From the NCBI GenBank assembly GCA_963751395.1, contig CAVVUC010000002.1, forward strand, positions 806,001 to 870,000: a stretch of 64,000 nucleotides of DNA. The letters are read 5' to 3'. Below, one piece after another: positions 35,806 through 43,078 of this stretch (its first letter is position 1; each line of letters starts with the position of its first letter). The notes below the pieces were generated by a model. It made no database searches and had not been told where the DNA came from. It saw only the letters and a list, made by a program, of their open reading frames with translations. The position numbers and the translations under genes are program-made. The DNA comes from CAVVUC01 sp963751395 (GTDB taxonomy: Bacteria > Verrucomicrobiota > Verrucomicrobiia > Chthoniobacterales > Chthoniobacteraceae).

Positions 35806-36786
35806 ATGGAACTGCTCGACGCCATCCGCGCCAACCTGCTTTCGCCGGCAGTGCTCTTTTTTGTGCTCGGCCTCATCGCCGCGCTGACGAAAAGTGACCT
35901 GAAATTTCCCGAGCCGCTATATGTGGGGATGACGATTTACCTGCTGGTGGCCATTGGCTTCAAAGGCGGTGTGGCGATTGCGGCGGCCGGTCTGGCGCAG
36001 GTCTGGTTGCCAGTGCTGGCGGCCATCGGGCTGGGCGCGTTCATTCCGCTGTGGACTTATCCGGTGCTGCGCCGTGGCGGCAAACTTCCCGGCGTGGATG
36101 CCGCCGCGATTGCCGCGCATTATGGCTCCGTGAGCGCGGTCACCTTCATTGCCGCGACCAACTATCTCAAGGCGATCAATCAACCCTTCGAGAATTACGC
36201 CACCGCTTTTCTGGCGGTCATGGAATCCCCCGCCATCCTCGTTGGCGTGGTGCTCGGCAAACTCGCGACCAAGTCCACGGGCGACGCGTCGGGCGGCTCA
36301 CTCCGCACGGCGATGCACGAGGCGCTGTTCGGCCGCAGCATCTTCCTGCTCGTCGGTGCGCTTGTCGTCGGCGCGCTGTGTGGCGAGGCGGGTATGAAGA
36401 AGGTCGAGCCCTTTTTTGTCGCGCCGTTCCAGGGAGTGCTGGCGCTGTTCCTCCTCGAAATGGGCGTCGTCGCGGGGCGCCGGGTTGGCGACTTGCGGAA
36501 AGTCGGGCTCTTCCTGCTGGGCTTCGGCGTGCTGGTGCCGCTGGTGAACGGCACCCTCGGCGTGCTCCTCGGTAAGTTCGCCGGACTCGGACTGGGTGGC
36601 GCGACTCTGTTTGGCGTCCTTGCCGCCAGCGCCTCCTACATCGCGGCGCCCGCCGCCATCCGCATTTCATTGCCGGAAGCAAACCCGACGCTCTATCTCA
36701 CCTCGTCCCTGGCGGTCACCTTTCCCTTCAACATCACCCTTGGCATCCCCATCTATCTTGAGATCGCCCGTGTGCTCTACCCTTGA
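35806..36786 (+). CDS. sbtA: Sodium-dependent bicarbonate transporter
   Basis: Three hundred and twenty-six residues, about ten hydrophobic helices. It matches the SbtA family in the N-terminal LSPAVLFFVLGLIAALTKSDLKFPEP, read as LSPAVLFFVLGL then LTKSDLKFPEP, and in YGSVSAVTFIAATNYL, AVMESPAILVGVVLG and GVLAASASYIAAPAAIR. It imports bicarbonate with Na+. It is slightly shorter than cyanobacterial SbtA. The PII-like sbtB gene follows after 4 nt, as in cyanobacterial pairs. The Mrp antiporter upstream could supply the Na+ gradient. Confidence 0.92.
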   Translation: MELLDAIRANLLSPAVLFFVLGLIAALTKSDLKFPEPLYVGMTIYLLVAIGFKGGVAIAAAGLAQVWLPVLAAIGLGAFIPLWTYPVLRRGGKLPGVDAAAIAAHYGSVSAVTFIAATNYLKAINQPFENYATAFLAVMESPAILVGVVLGKLATKSTGDASGGSLRTAMHEALFGRSIFLLVGALVVGALCGEAGMKKVEPFFVAPFQGVLALFLLEMGVVAGRRVGDLRKVGLFLLGFGVLVPLVNGTLGVLLGKFAGLGLGGATLFGVLAASASYIAAPAAIRISLPEANPTLYLTSSLAVTFPFNITLGIPIYLEIARVLYP

Positions 36787-36790
36787 AACC

Positions 36791-37093
36791 ATGAACACCA
36801 CCCCGATGAAACTCGTCACCATTGTCTGCGAAGCCTACGCACTCGATCCTGTTAAAAAATTGCTGCGCGAAACCGGCGCGCACGGATGGACGCATTTCGC
36901 GGTCGAAGGCGCCGGCGAAGGGGGCGAGCGCACCGGCGAGATGAAGGAGTTTGCCAACGTGCAGATCGAAGTCGTCCTCCAGCCCGAGGCCGCAGGGGCC
37001 TTGCTCGCGCGCCTGGAAGCGGAGTTGTTCACACGCTTCGGCATGATCGCTTTTGAGTCGGACGTGCGCGTGATCCGGTCGGGGAAGTTCTGA
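36791..37093 (+). CDS. sbtB: PII-like regulator of SbtA
   Basis: One hundred residues with the alternating strand-helix pattern of PII proteins: MKLVTIVCEAYALDPVKKLLRE, a T-loop region GAGEGGERTGEMKEF, VQIEVVLQPEAAGALLARLEA and DVRVIRSGKF. SbtB binds adenylates, including cAMP in cyanobacteria, and gates SbtA. The Cys-containing C-terminal extension of some cyanobacterial SbtB proteins is absent. The start is ATG 36791, four bases after sbtA; a second ATG five codons later is possible. No terminator is obvious in the 224-nt gap before hsdM. Confidence 0.88.
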   Translation: MNTTPMKLVTIVCEAYALDPVKKLLRETGAHGWTHFAVEGAGEGGERTGEMKEFANVQIEVVLQPEAAGALLARLEAELFTRFGMIAFESDVRVIRSGKF

Positions 37094-37317
37094 ATCCGGG
37101 GTGCCAGGCCGCGCTCCGGCTCCACTGCGAATGTGACCTTCCGCGAAGAAGCGGTTTCGTGAAGCCATTTGTCATGGTTTTGTCAGGCTTTTCCAGCCCA
37201 CCGACTGCATTTGTCCGACCCGTCTGTTTACTGTGATCGGAGAACATGAAAACCTTCCGCCACTCTTCCGCAAAATTGCTTTCATCGGCGAAACCTTGCG
37301 GCTAAAACTCCCCCCTT

Positions 37318-38985
37318 ATGGCACGACGGAAATCGGATTCTCCAGCCGCCAACGGCACGGGAGCCAACCTCGGCTTTGAAGCCAAATTGCGGCTGGCCGC
37401 CGACAAGCTCCGCAACAACATGGACTCGGGCGAATACAAGCACGTCGTCCTGGGGCTCATCTTCCTGAAATACATCTCCGACACCTTCGAGGAGCACCGT
37501 GCCAAGCTCGTTGCGGGTCAGGGCGACTACGCCGGGGCCAATGCCGAGGATCAGGACGAATACAAAGCCGAGAACGTCTTCTGGGTGCCGAAGGAAGGCC
37601 GCTGGGCCTATCTCCAGGCCAACGCCAGGCAACCCACCATTGGCAAGATTGTGGATGACGCCATGGTCGCCATTGAGCGCGACAACCCACGACTAAAGGG
37701 CGTCCTGCCGAAGGACTATGCCCGACCCGCGCTCGACAAGCACCGCCTCGGCGAACTCATCGACCTCATCGGCACCGTCGAACTCACCGCTGCCAGCGAG
37801 GGCGAGAAGACGCACCGCTCCGTTCATCTGCTCGGCCGCGTTTACGAGTATTTCCTCACCCGCTTCGCCAGCGCCGAGAGCAAGAACGGCGGCCAGTTCT
37901 ATACGCCGTCCTGCGTTGACCGCCTCATCGTCAAGATGCTCGCTCCGACCAAAGGTAGCCGCGTTTACGACCCCGCCTTTTCCTCCGGCCCACGTCTTGT
38001 GATGGCAGCAGAGTTTCGTCGAAAACACGGCGGCAGCGTGACCGACATCTCGCTCTTCGGCCAAGACGCCGCGCCCACCGCGCGGCGTTTTGCTTTGATG
38101 AACTTCGCCCTGCGCGGCATCGAGGCCGACATCGGCCCCGAGCACGCCGACACCTTCCGTCGCGACCTCCATCCTGACCTCCGCGCCAACTACATCCTCG
38201 CTGGCCCACAATTCAACGACACCGACTGGTTCCGCAAAGACGACGACGTGCGCTGGCAGTTCGGCGTCCCGCCCAAGGGCAACGCCAACTTCGCCTGGGT
38301 GCAGCACTTCATCCACCACCTCGCCCCGCACGGCATGGCCGGCTTCGTCCTCGCCAATGGCAGCATGTCCTCCAACCAGTCCGGCGAAGGCGACATCCGC
38401 CGCGCCCTCATCGAGGCCGACCTCGTGGACTGCATGCTCGCTCTCCCCGGCCAGCTCTTCTACAGCACGCAGATTCCCGTCTGCCTCTGGTTCATTGCCC
38501 TGGATAAATCCGGCGGGCAACCCTCACCCCGGCCCTCTCCCACTGGGAGAGGGAGGAGCGCAGCGGAAGGTGAGGGGCGTTTGCGCGACCGCAGGAAGCA
38601 AACACTGTTCATCGACGCCCGCAAACTCGGCACCCTCATCGACCGCGTCCACCGCGAGCTGACCGACGCCGATTTGGAGAAAATCACGTCAACGTATCAC
38701 GCATGGCGCGGAGATACTCTTTCCATCAACTCTCAACCATCAACCATCAACTATTCCGACCTCCCCGGCTTCTGCAAATCCGCCACCACCGCCGAAATCG
38801 CCGCGCACGGCCACGTCCTCACGCCCGGCCGCTACGTCGGCGCCGAGGAAGTCGAAGACGACGGCGACCCCTTCGAGGAAAAGATGCCGCGCCTCGTCGC
38901 CGAACTGCACGCCCAGTTCGCCGGGTCCGCGAAACTGGAGCAGGCCATCAAAGCAAACTTGAGGGGGCTGGGTTATGGCGGGTGA
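37318..38985 (+). CDS. hsdM: Type I restriction-modification methyltransferase subunit, predicted catalytically inactive
   Basis: Five hundred and fifty-five residues with the HsdM layout: helical N-terminus (LRNNMDSGEYKHVVLGLIFLKY), then GGQFYTP and the methylase fold. Two essential motifs are changed. The S-adenosylmethionine motif, normally DPACGSGG, reads DPAFSSGP, and the catalytic NPPF reads GPQF (YILAGPQFNDTDW). The rest is well conserved and unbroken. The gene also carries two in-frame repeat insertions at 38521-38576 and 38726-38753. The stop overlaps a potential ATG at 38975, the remains of the original hsdM/hsdS overlap. DNA methylation by this copy seems unlikely. Confidence 0.9.
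   Translation: MARRKSDSPAANGTGANLGFEAKLRLAADKLRNNMDSGEYKHVVLGLIFLKYISDTFEEHRAKLVAGQGDYAGANAEDQDEYKAENVFWVPKEGRWAYLQANARQPTIGKIVDDAMVAIERDNPRLKGVLPKDYARPALDKHRLGELIDLIGTVELTAASEGEKTHRSVHLLGRVYEYFLTRFASAESKNGGQFYTPSCVDRLIVKMLAPTKGSRVYDPAFSSGPRLVMAAEFRRKHGGSVTDISLFGQDAAPTARRFALMNFALRGIEADIGPEHADTFRRDLHPDLRANYILAGPQFNDTDWFRKDDDVRWQFGVPPKGNANFAWVQHFIHHLAPHGMAGFVLANGSMSSNQSGEGDIRRALIEADLVDCMLALPGQLFYSTQIPVCLWFIALDKSGGQPSPRPSPTGRGRSAAEGEGRLRDRRKQTLFIDARKLGTLIDRVHRELTDADLEKITSTYHAWRGDTLSINSQPSTINYSDLPGFCKSATTAEIAAHGHVLTPGRYVGAEEVEDDGDPFEEKMPRLVAELHAQFAGSAKLEQAIKANLRGLGYGG
38521..38576. repeat. In-frame palindromic repeat inside hsdM
   Basis: Inner arms CCCTCTCCCA and TGGGAGAGGG (one-base loop) and outer arms CCCTCACC and GGTGAGGG form a cruciform-like unit. 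It is translated as PSPRPSPTGRGRSAAEGEG, a stretch foreign to HsdM proteins. A partial copy of the same family is at 41741-41773. Confidence 0.85.
38726..38753. repeat. Four tandem heptamers inside hsdM
   Basis: Units TCAACTC, TCAACCA, TCAACCA and TCAACTA follow one another and are translated in frame as INSQPSTINY. No inverted partner arm is seen nearby. The 7-bp period is the same as in the three hairpin elements at 24670, 44749 and 52191. Confidence 0.75.
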
Positions 38986-38986
38986 A
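38907..38986 (+). repeat. 80-bp direct repeat, copy 1 (3' end of hsdM)
   Basis: Covers the last 26 codons of hsdM, the stop and the overlapping ATG at 38975. Copy 2 at 39199-39278 differs at only five or six positions. The two copies bracket the 212-bp element at 38987-39198. Confidence 0.9.
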
Positions 38987-39198
38987 TTCAGCAGCACGGT
39001 TGCATCGGGTTTCAGCCGCAACGCGGCGCAATGCGATAGCCCAGGGCAACGCCCTGGGTATGCGACCCCCGACAATCAAGCCCTGAAGGGGCGGCCCAAC
39101 CGTTGTCCCGCCCCTTCAGGGCTGGGAATGTTTTTGGACATCGAACCCAGGGCGTTGCCCTGGGCTGGTATATCTCGCCCCTTTGGGGCTTCAACACG
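38987..39198. repeat. 212-bp nested hairpin (REP-like) element between hsdM and hsdS
   Basis: Contains a 19-bp palindrome (39040-39058) and its exact reverse complement (39146-39164), each with CCCAGGGC and GCCCTGGG arms. Inside these lies a 16-bp inverted pair (39079-39094 and 39108-39123; AGCCCTGAAGGGGCGG and its complement). The whole can fold into a large hairpin. No protein is encoded that I recognise. This is the layout of REP-type non-autonomous repeats. Confidence 0.85.
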
Positions 39199-39278
39199 GC
39201 ACGCCCAGTTCGCCGAGTCCGCGAAACTCGAGCAGGCCATCAAAGCAAACATGAGGGGGCTTGGTTATGGTGGGTGAA
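39199..39278 (+). repeat. 80-bp direct repeat, copy 2 (recreates the hsdM tail and hsdS start)
   Basis: Near-identical to 38907-38986. It ends with the ATG at 39267 that opens hsdS and keeps an in-frame TGA at 39275, so the local translational coupling of the original gene pair is preserved even though the real hsdM ends 290 nt upstream. Confidence 0.9.
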
Positions 39279-40664
39279 ACGCTAACCGAATGCACGGTCG
39301 GCGATGTTGCCGCTCCGGGTCGAAATGCGCTCGTTGGTGGGCCATTCGGTTCCGACTTGGTTTCTAGCGACTACGTTCCGAGCGGAGTTCCGGTCATCCG
39401 AGGCGCGAACATGGGCCACGGCAGATGGGTTGACGGCGAATTCGTCTATGTGAAGCCGGGAAAAGCCCACTCGCTCGCATCTAACTGCGCAAAGCCCGGC
39501 GACCTCGTTTTCACGCAGAGGGGAACACTTGGGCAGGTCGCGCTCGTTCCGAAGAAGGGCGCAGGCCGCCACCTGATTTCGCAGAGTCAGATGAAGGTCA
39601 CACTCGACCCCACGAAAGCCGACGCACTCTTTCTCTACTACGTTTTCATCAGCGCGGAACAGCAGGCTTACATTGTCCAGAACGCGATTACGACGGGCGT
39701 GCCGCACACGAATCTTGGCATCTTGCGCAACACGCCGCTCACGCTACCACCCCTCGCCGAGCAAAAAGCCATCGCGGCGGTGCTTGGGGCGCTGGACGAC
39801 AAGATCGAGTTGAACCGGCGGATGAACGCGACGCTGGAGGCGATGGCGCGGGCGCTGTTCCAGAGCTGGTTCGTGGATTTCGACCCCGTCCGCGCCAAAC
39901 TCGACGGCCGCCCCCCCGCCGCCCTCGACCCAGCCACCGCCGCCCTCTTCCCCGAGCACTTGGAAGACTCGACCATCGGGAAGAAGCCTGTCAACTGGGA
40001 AGTCACCACGCTTGAAAACGTGCTGGCTGTGTTGGAAACCGGTGGACGACCCAAGGGCGGAGTTGGCGGAATCACGAGCGGTGTCCCAAGCATCGGCGCA
40101 GAGAGCATCGTGAGCGTCGGCGTCTTCGACTTCGGAAAGACGAAGTTCGTCCCAGTCGAGTTCTACGAAGGAATGAGGAAGGGGCACATCGAGAGCCACG
40201 ACGTGCTGCTCTACAAGGACGGCGGCAGGCCCGGCGAATACGAGCCGCACGTCAGCATGTTCGGCGACGGATTCCCGTTCGAGAGGTGCTGTATCAACGA
40301 GCACGTCTATCGACTACGCGACAACCAACGGCTGAGCCAAGAATACCTCTACTTCTGGATGACCTCCGAGTTCGCCTTTGCCGAGATGCGAATCAAAGGC
40401 ACCGGCGTCGCCATCCCCGGCCTGAACTCAACTGCCGTTCGCTCGCTGGCCGTGCTGGTGCCGCCGCCGCCCATCGTTCAAGCGTTCATGAAACAAGCCG
40501 CGCCGCTCGTCACCCGCCTCCTCGCCAACGCCAAACAATCCCGCACCCTCGCCACCCTGCGCGACACGCTGCTGCCGAAGCTGCTGAGCGGGGAGTTGAG
40601 CGTGGCGGGTGGCAGCCCTCCGGAATTGCCGGAGAGTTCAAACCGAACCAAAACGAACCCATGA
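39267..40664 (+). CDS. hsdS: Type I restriction-modification specificity subunit
   Basis: About 465 residues with two target recognition domains separated by the conserved helical spacer (PPLAEQKAIAAVLGALDDKIELNRRMN in pattern, ending ALFQSWFVDFDPV). The second domain ends with PPPPIVQAFMKQ and a distal helix (LRDTLLPKLLSGEL). The gene looks intact. It binds DNA and places HsdM and HsdR. With a defective HsdM and no complete HsdR, its present role is unclear. Start ATG 39267 lies in the duplicated segment; an in-frame TTG at 39261 is an alternative. The stop overlaps the rhuM gene by ATGA. Confidence 0.92.
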   Translation: MVGETLTECTVGDVAAPGRNALVGGPFGSDLVSSDYVPSGVPVIRGANMGHGRWVDGEFVYVKPGKAHSLASNCAKPGDLVFTQRGTLGQVALVPKKGAGRHLISQSQMKVTLDPTKADALFLYYVFISAEQQAYIVQNAITTGVPHTNLGILRNTPLTLPPLAEQKAIAAVLGALDDKIELNRRMNATLEAMARALFQSWFVDFDPVRAKLDGRPPAALDPATAALFPEHLEDSTIGKKPVNWEVTTLENVLAVLETGGRPKGGVGGITSGVPSIGAESIVSVGVFDFGKTKFVPVEFYEGMRKGHIESHDVLLYKDGGRPGEYEPHVSMFGDGFPFERCCINEHVYRLRDNQRLSQEYLYFWMTSEFAFAEMRIKGTGVAIPGLNSTAVRSLAVLVPPPPIVQAFMKQAAPLVTRLLANAKQSRTLATLRDTLLPKLLSGELSVAGGSPPELPESSNRTKTNP

Positions 40665-41728
40665 GCAAAAAGAAACCCACACCCGGCGGTCGCGCCAAAA
40701 AGAAAGCCGAAGTCTCCCTCGTGCGCTCGTCGGCGGCGGAATACCTCACCTTTGTGGCGGCCAGCGGTCAGGGGGGCGTCGAGGCCGTTTACGCCGATGA
40801 AAACGTCTGGCTCAGCCAGAAAATGATGGGGCTGCTCTACGCTGTGGAAACCCACACCGTGAACTACCACCTCAAGAAAGTCTTCGACGACGGCGAATTG
40901 AAGGCGGGTTCAGTTATTCGAAATTTTCGAATAACTGCCGCCGACGGCAAAACCTACGACACCCAGCACTACAATTTGGCCGCCATCATCGCCGTCGGCT
41001 ACAAGGTGAACTCCGAGCGTGCCGTGCAGTTCCGCAAATGGGCCACCGGCATCATCGAGTCCTTCACGATCAAGGGCTTTGCGATGGATGACGAGCGTCT
41101 GAAAAACGACGGCTCCATTCTCGGCAAAAAATACTTCGAGGAACAGCTCCAGCGCATCCGGGAAATCCGCCTGAGCGAGCGCAAGTTCTACCAGAAAATC
41201 ACCGACATCTACGCGACCTCCATCGACTACGATGTCACTGCCGCCGCCACCAAACGGTTCTTTGCCACGGTGCAGAACAAGCTCCACTGGGCCATCCACG
41301 GCCAGACGGCGGCGGAAGTCATCGTCTCCCGCGCCGATGCCAGCAAGGAGCGCATGGGGCTGACCACCTGGAAGGACGCGCCCAAGGGGAAAATCCAGAA
41401 GTTCGACGTGGTCGTGGCGAAAAACTACCTGACGGAGAACGAAATGGCCCAGCTCCAGCGCCTCGTCTCCGCCTATCTGGATGTGGCCGAAGACATGGCG
41501 CTGAGGCAGATTCCCATGACCATGCAAGACTGGGAAACGCGCCTCAACCGCTTCATCGCCGCGACCGACCGGGAAATCTTGCAGGACGCCGGTAAAGTCA
41601 CCGCCGAGATCGCCCAGGCCCACGCCGAAAGCGAGTTTGAGAAATACCGCATCGTGCAGGATCGGCTGTTCGAGTCGGACTTTGACCGCGTGATCAAGGA
41701 GCTGCCACCAGAGGGAGAGAAGCCATGA
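40661..41728 (+). CDS. RhuM-family protein, copy 1
   Basis: About 355 residues. The region from AVYADENVWLSQKMMGLLYAV to HYNLAAIIAVGYKVNSERAVQFRKWA is the RhuM (virulence-related) domain with a winged-helix-like DNA-binding start. It continues with DDERLKNDGS, FFATVQNKLHWAIHGQTAAEVI and a C-terminal helical part. RhuM proteins are frequently encoded within type I restriction loci; their biochemical role is unknown. This copy is a paralogue of 42029-43078. Residues about 84-92 are encoded by a 27-bp palindrome. Coupled by ATGA at both ends. Confidence 0.85.
   Translation: MSKKKPTPGGRAKKKAEVSLVRSSAAEYLTFVAASGQGGVEAVYADENVWLSQKMMGLLYAVETHTVNYHLKKVFDDGELKAGSVIRNFRITAADGKTYDTQHYNLAAIIAVGYKVNSERAVQFRKWATGIIESFTIKGFAMDDERLKNDGSILGKKYFEEQLQRIREIRLSERKFYQKITDIYATSIDYDVTAAATKRFFATVQNKLHWAIHGQTAAEVIVSRADASKERMGLTTWKDAPKGKIQKFDVVVAKNYLTENEMAQLQRLVSAYLDVAEDMALRQIPMTMQDWETRLNRFIAATDREILQDAGKVTAEIAQAHAESEFEKYRIVQDRLFESDFDRVIKELPPEGEKP
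40911..40937. promoter_or_regulatory. 27-bp palindrome inside rhuM copy 1
   Basis: Perfect 13-bp arms CAGTTATTCGAAA and TTTCGAATAACTG around a single T. It encodes VIRNFRIT. The homologous codons of copy 2 carry a different but equally perfect palindrome. Could be an operator, recombination site or mRNA hairpin. Confidence 0.7.
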
Positions 41729-41784
41729 GCAAGCTGCGCACCCTTACCCCGGCCCTCTCCCAGAAGGAGAGGGAGATACCATGA
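41725..41784 (+). other. 19-codon linking ORF carrying a palindromic repeat
   Basis: A mini-ORF (starts MSKLRTLTPALSQ) that overlaps rhuM copy 1 by ATGA at its start and the hsdR stub by ATGA at its end. Most of it is a partial copy of the repeat seen in hsdM: CCCTCTCC at 41753-41760 and GGAGAGGG at 41766-41773. It may be the first codons of a displaced gene into which the repeat was inserted. Probably matters only for translational coupling. Confidence 0.4.
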
Positions 41785-42032
41785 GCCTCAACGAATCCAT
41801 CGTCGAAGATGCCGCCCTCGAATGGTTCGGGGAGCTGGGGTATGCGGTCGGGCACGGGCCGCAGCTCGCGCCCGGTGAACCGGCGGCGGAGCGGGATTCG
41901 TTTGGCGAGGTGGTGCTGGTGGGGCGCTTGCGCGAGGCCATCCGGCGGCTGGACCCGGCCATTCCCGAGGAGGCGCGGGCAGTTATTAAGCGTTACTTAA
42001 AAGCTCGATTTGTGAGGAGGCTGCAACCATGA
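41781..42032 (+). pseudogene. hsdR 5' stub, copy 1
   Basis: Eighty-three codons. The first 65 (MSLNESIVEDAALEWFGELG, then GRLREAIRRLDPAIPEEA) match the start of HsdR, the roughly 1000-residue motor and nuclease subunit. It then diverges into RAVIKRYLKARFVRRLQP and stops. The nuclease and helicase domains are absent. The first 190 bp are about 95 percent identical to 43075-43264. The GAGGAGG near its end serves the following rhuM gene, with which it overlaps by ATGA. Confidence 0.85.
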
Positions 42033-43078
42033 GCGACGAACCGTTACCCAATTCCGAAATCATCCTCTACCAGACGGAGGATGGCCGGACCCGCATCCAA
42101 TGCCTGTTTGAAAATGAGACACTGTGGCTGACGCAGGCGCTCATATCCGAGCTGTTCCAAGTGACGGTGCCGACCGTGAACGAACACCTGAAAGGCATCT
42201 ACGCCGACGGGGAACTGGCGGCGGGGGCAACTATTCGGAAATTCCGAATAGTTCGAACCGAAGGCAAACGGGAGGTGGCGCGGGAGATCGAGCACTACAA
42301 CCTGGACGCCATCCTCGCGGTCGGTTTCCGCGTGCGCAGCCATCGGGGCACCCAGTTCCGCCAGTGGGCCATCGGGCGTTTGAACGAGTATCTGGTGAAG
42401 GGCTTCACGATGGACGATGAGCGGCTCAAGAATCCGCCGGGCAAGGGGCAGAAGGACTACTTCGACGAGCAACTGGAGCGCATCCGCGACATTCGGTCGT
42501 CCGAACGGCGCTTTTACCAGAAGGTGCTGGATATTTACGCGACGAGTGTGGACTACACGCCGAACACGGAGATGTCGCAGCAGTTCTTTGCCACGGTGCA
42601 GAACAAGATGCACTGGGCGGCGCACGGGCAGACAGCGGCGGAGGTGATCCACACGCGGGTGGATGCGGGGAAGCCCTTCATGGGGCTGCAGACGACGCGG
42701 CCCGGCGGCATCATCCGCAAGGAGGACGTGTCCGTCGCCAAGAACTACCTCGACGGTCAGGAACTCGACACGCTGAACCGGATCGTGAACGCCTACATCG
42801 AATTTGCCGAGCTGCGTGCGCTGCAACGCAAGGTGATGACGATGCGCGACTGGATCACGAAGCTGGATGAGTTCCTGAAGCTCTCCGAGCACGAGCTGCT
42901 GGACCACGCGGGCAAGATTTCCGCCGAACAGGCGAAGATGAAAGCGGAGCTGGAATACGACCGCTACCGGGTGTTCCTCGATTCCCAGCCGCGCACGGTG
43001 GATTTGGATTTTGAGAAGGCCGCCTCAGAATTGAAGAATCTGCCGAAGCCGAGGAAACCCAAACCTCCGAAGAAATGA
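42029..43078 (+). CDS. RhuM-family protein, copy 2
   Basis: About 349 residues, intact. The RhuM domain is clear: ENETLWLTQALISELFQVTV, NEHLKGIYADGELAAGATI, HYNLDAILAVGFRVRSHRGTQFRQWAI, DDERLKNPPG and FFATVQNKMHWAAHGQTAAEVI. The C-terminus is Lys and Pro rich. A good ribosome site (GAGGAGG) lies 8 nt upstream. It is bracketed by two copies of the hsdR 5' end, as if inserted in hsdR with a duplication. Residues about 68-75 are encoded by a palindrome homologous in position to that in copy 1. Confidence 0.87.
   Translation: MSDEPLPNSEIILYQTEDGRTRIQCLFENETLWLTQALISELFQVTVPTVNEHLKGIYADGELAAGATIRKFRIVRTEGKREVAREIEHYNLDAILAVGFRVRSHRGTQFRQWAIGRLNEYLVKGFTMDDERLKNPPGKGQKDYFDEQLERIRDIRSSERRFYQKVLDIYATSVDYTPNTEMSQQFFATVQNKMHWAAHGQTAAEVIHTRVDAGKPFMGLQTTRPGGIIRKEDVSVAKNYLDGQELDTLNRIVNAYIEFAELRALQRKVMTMRDWITKLDEFLKLSEHELLDHAGKISAEQAKMKAELEYDRYRVFLDSQPRTVDLDFEKAASELKNLPKPRKPKPPKK
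42229..42253. promoter_or_regulatory. 25-bp palindrome inside rhuM copy 2
   Basis: Perfect 12-bp arms AACTATTCGGAA and TTCCGAATAGTT around a single A, encoding TIRKFRIV. Relative to copy 1, three positions per arm differ and every change is matched by its complement in the opposite arm. Confidence 0.7.

Noticed and set aside
37246..37305. 19-codon ORF before hsdM (MKTFRHSSAKLLSSAKPCG)
   Set aside because: Too short, no conserved feature, no coupling to hsdM.
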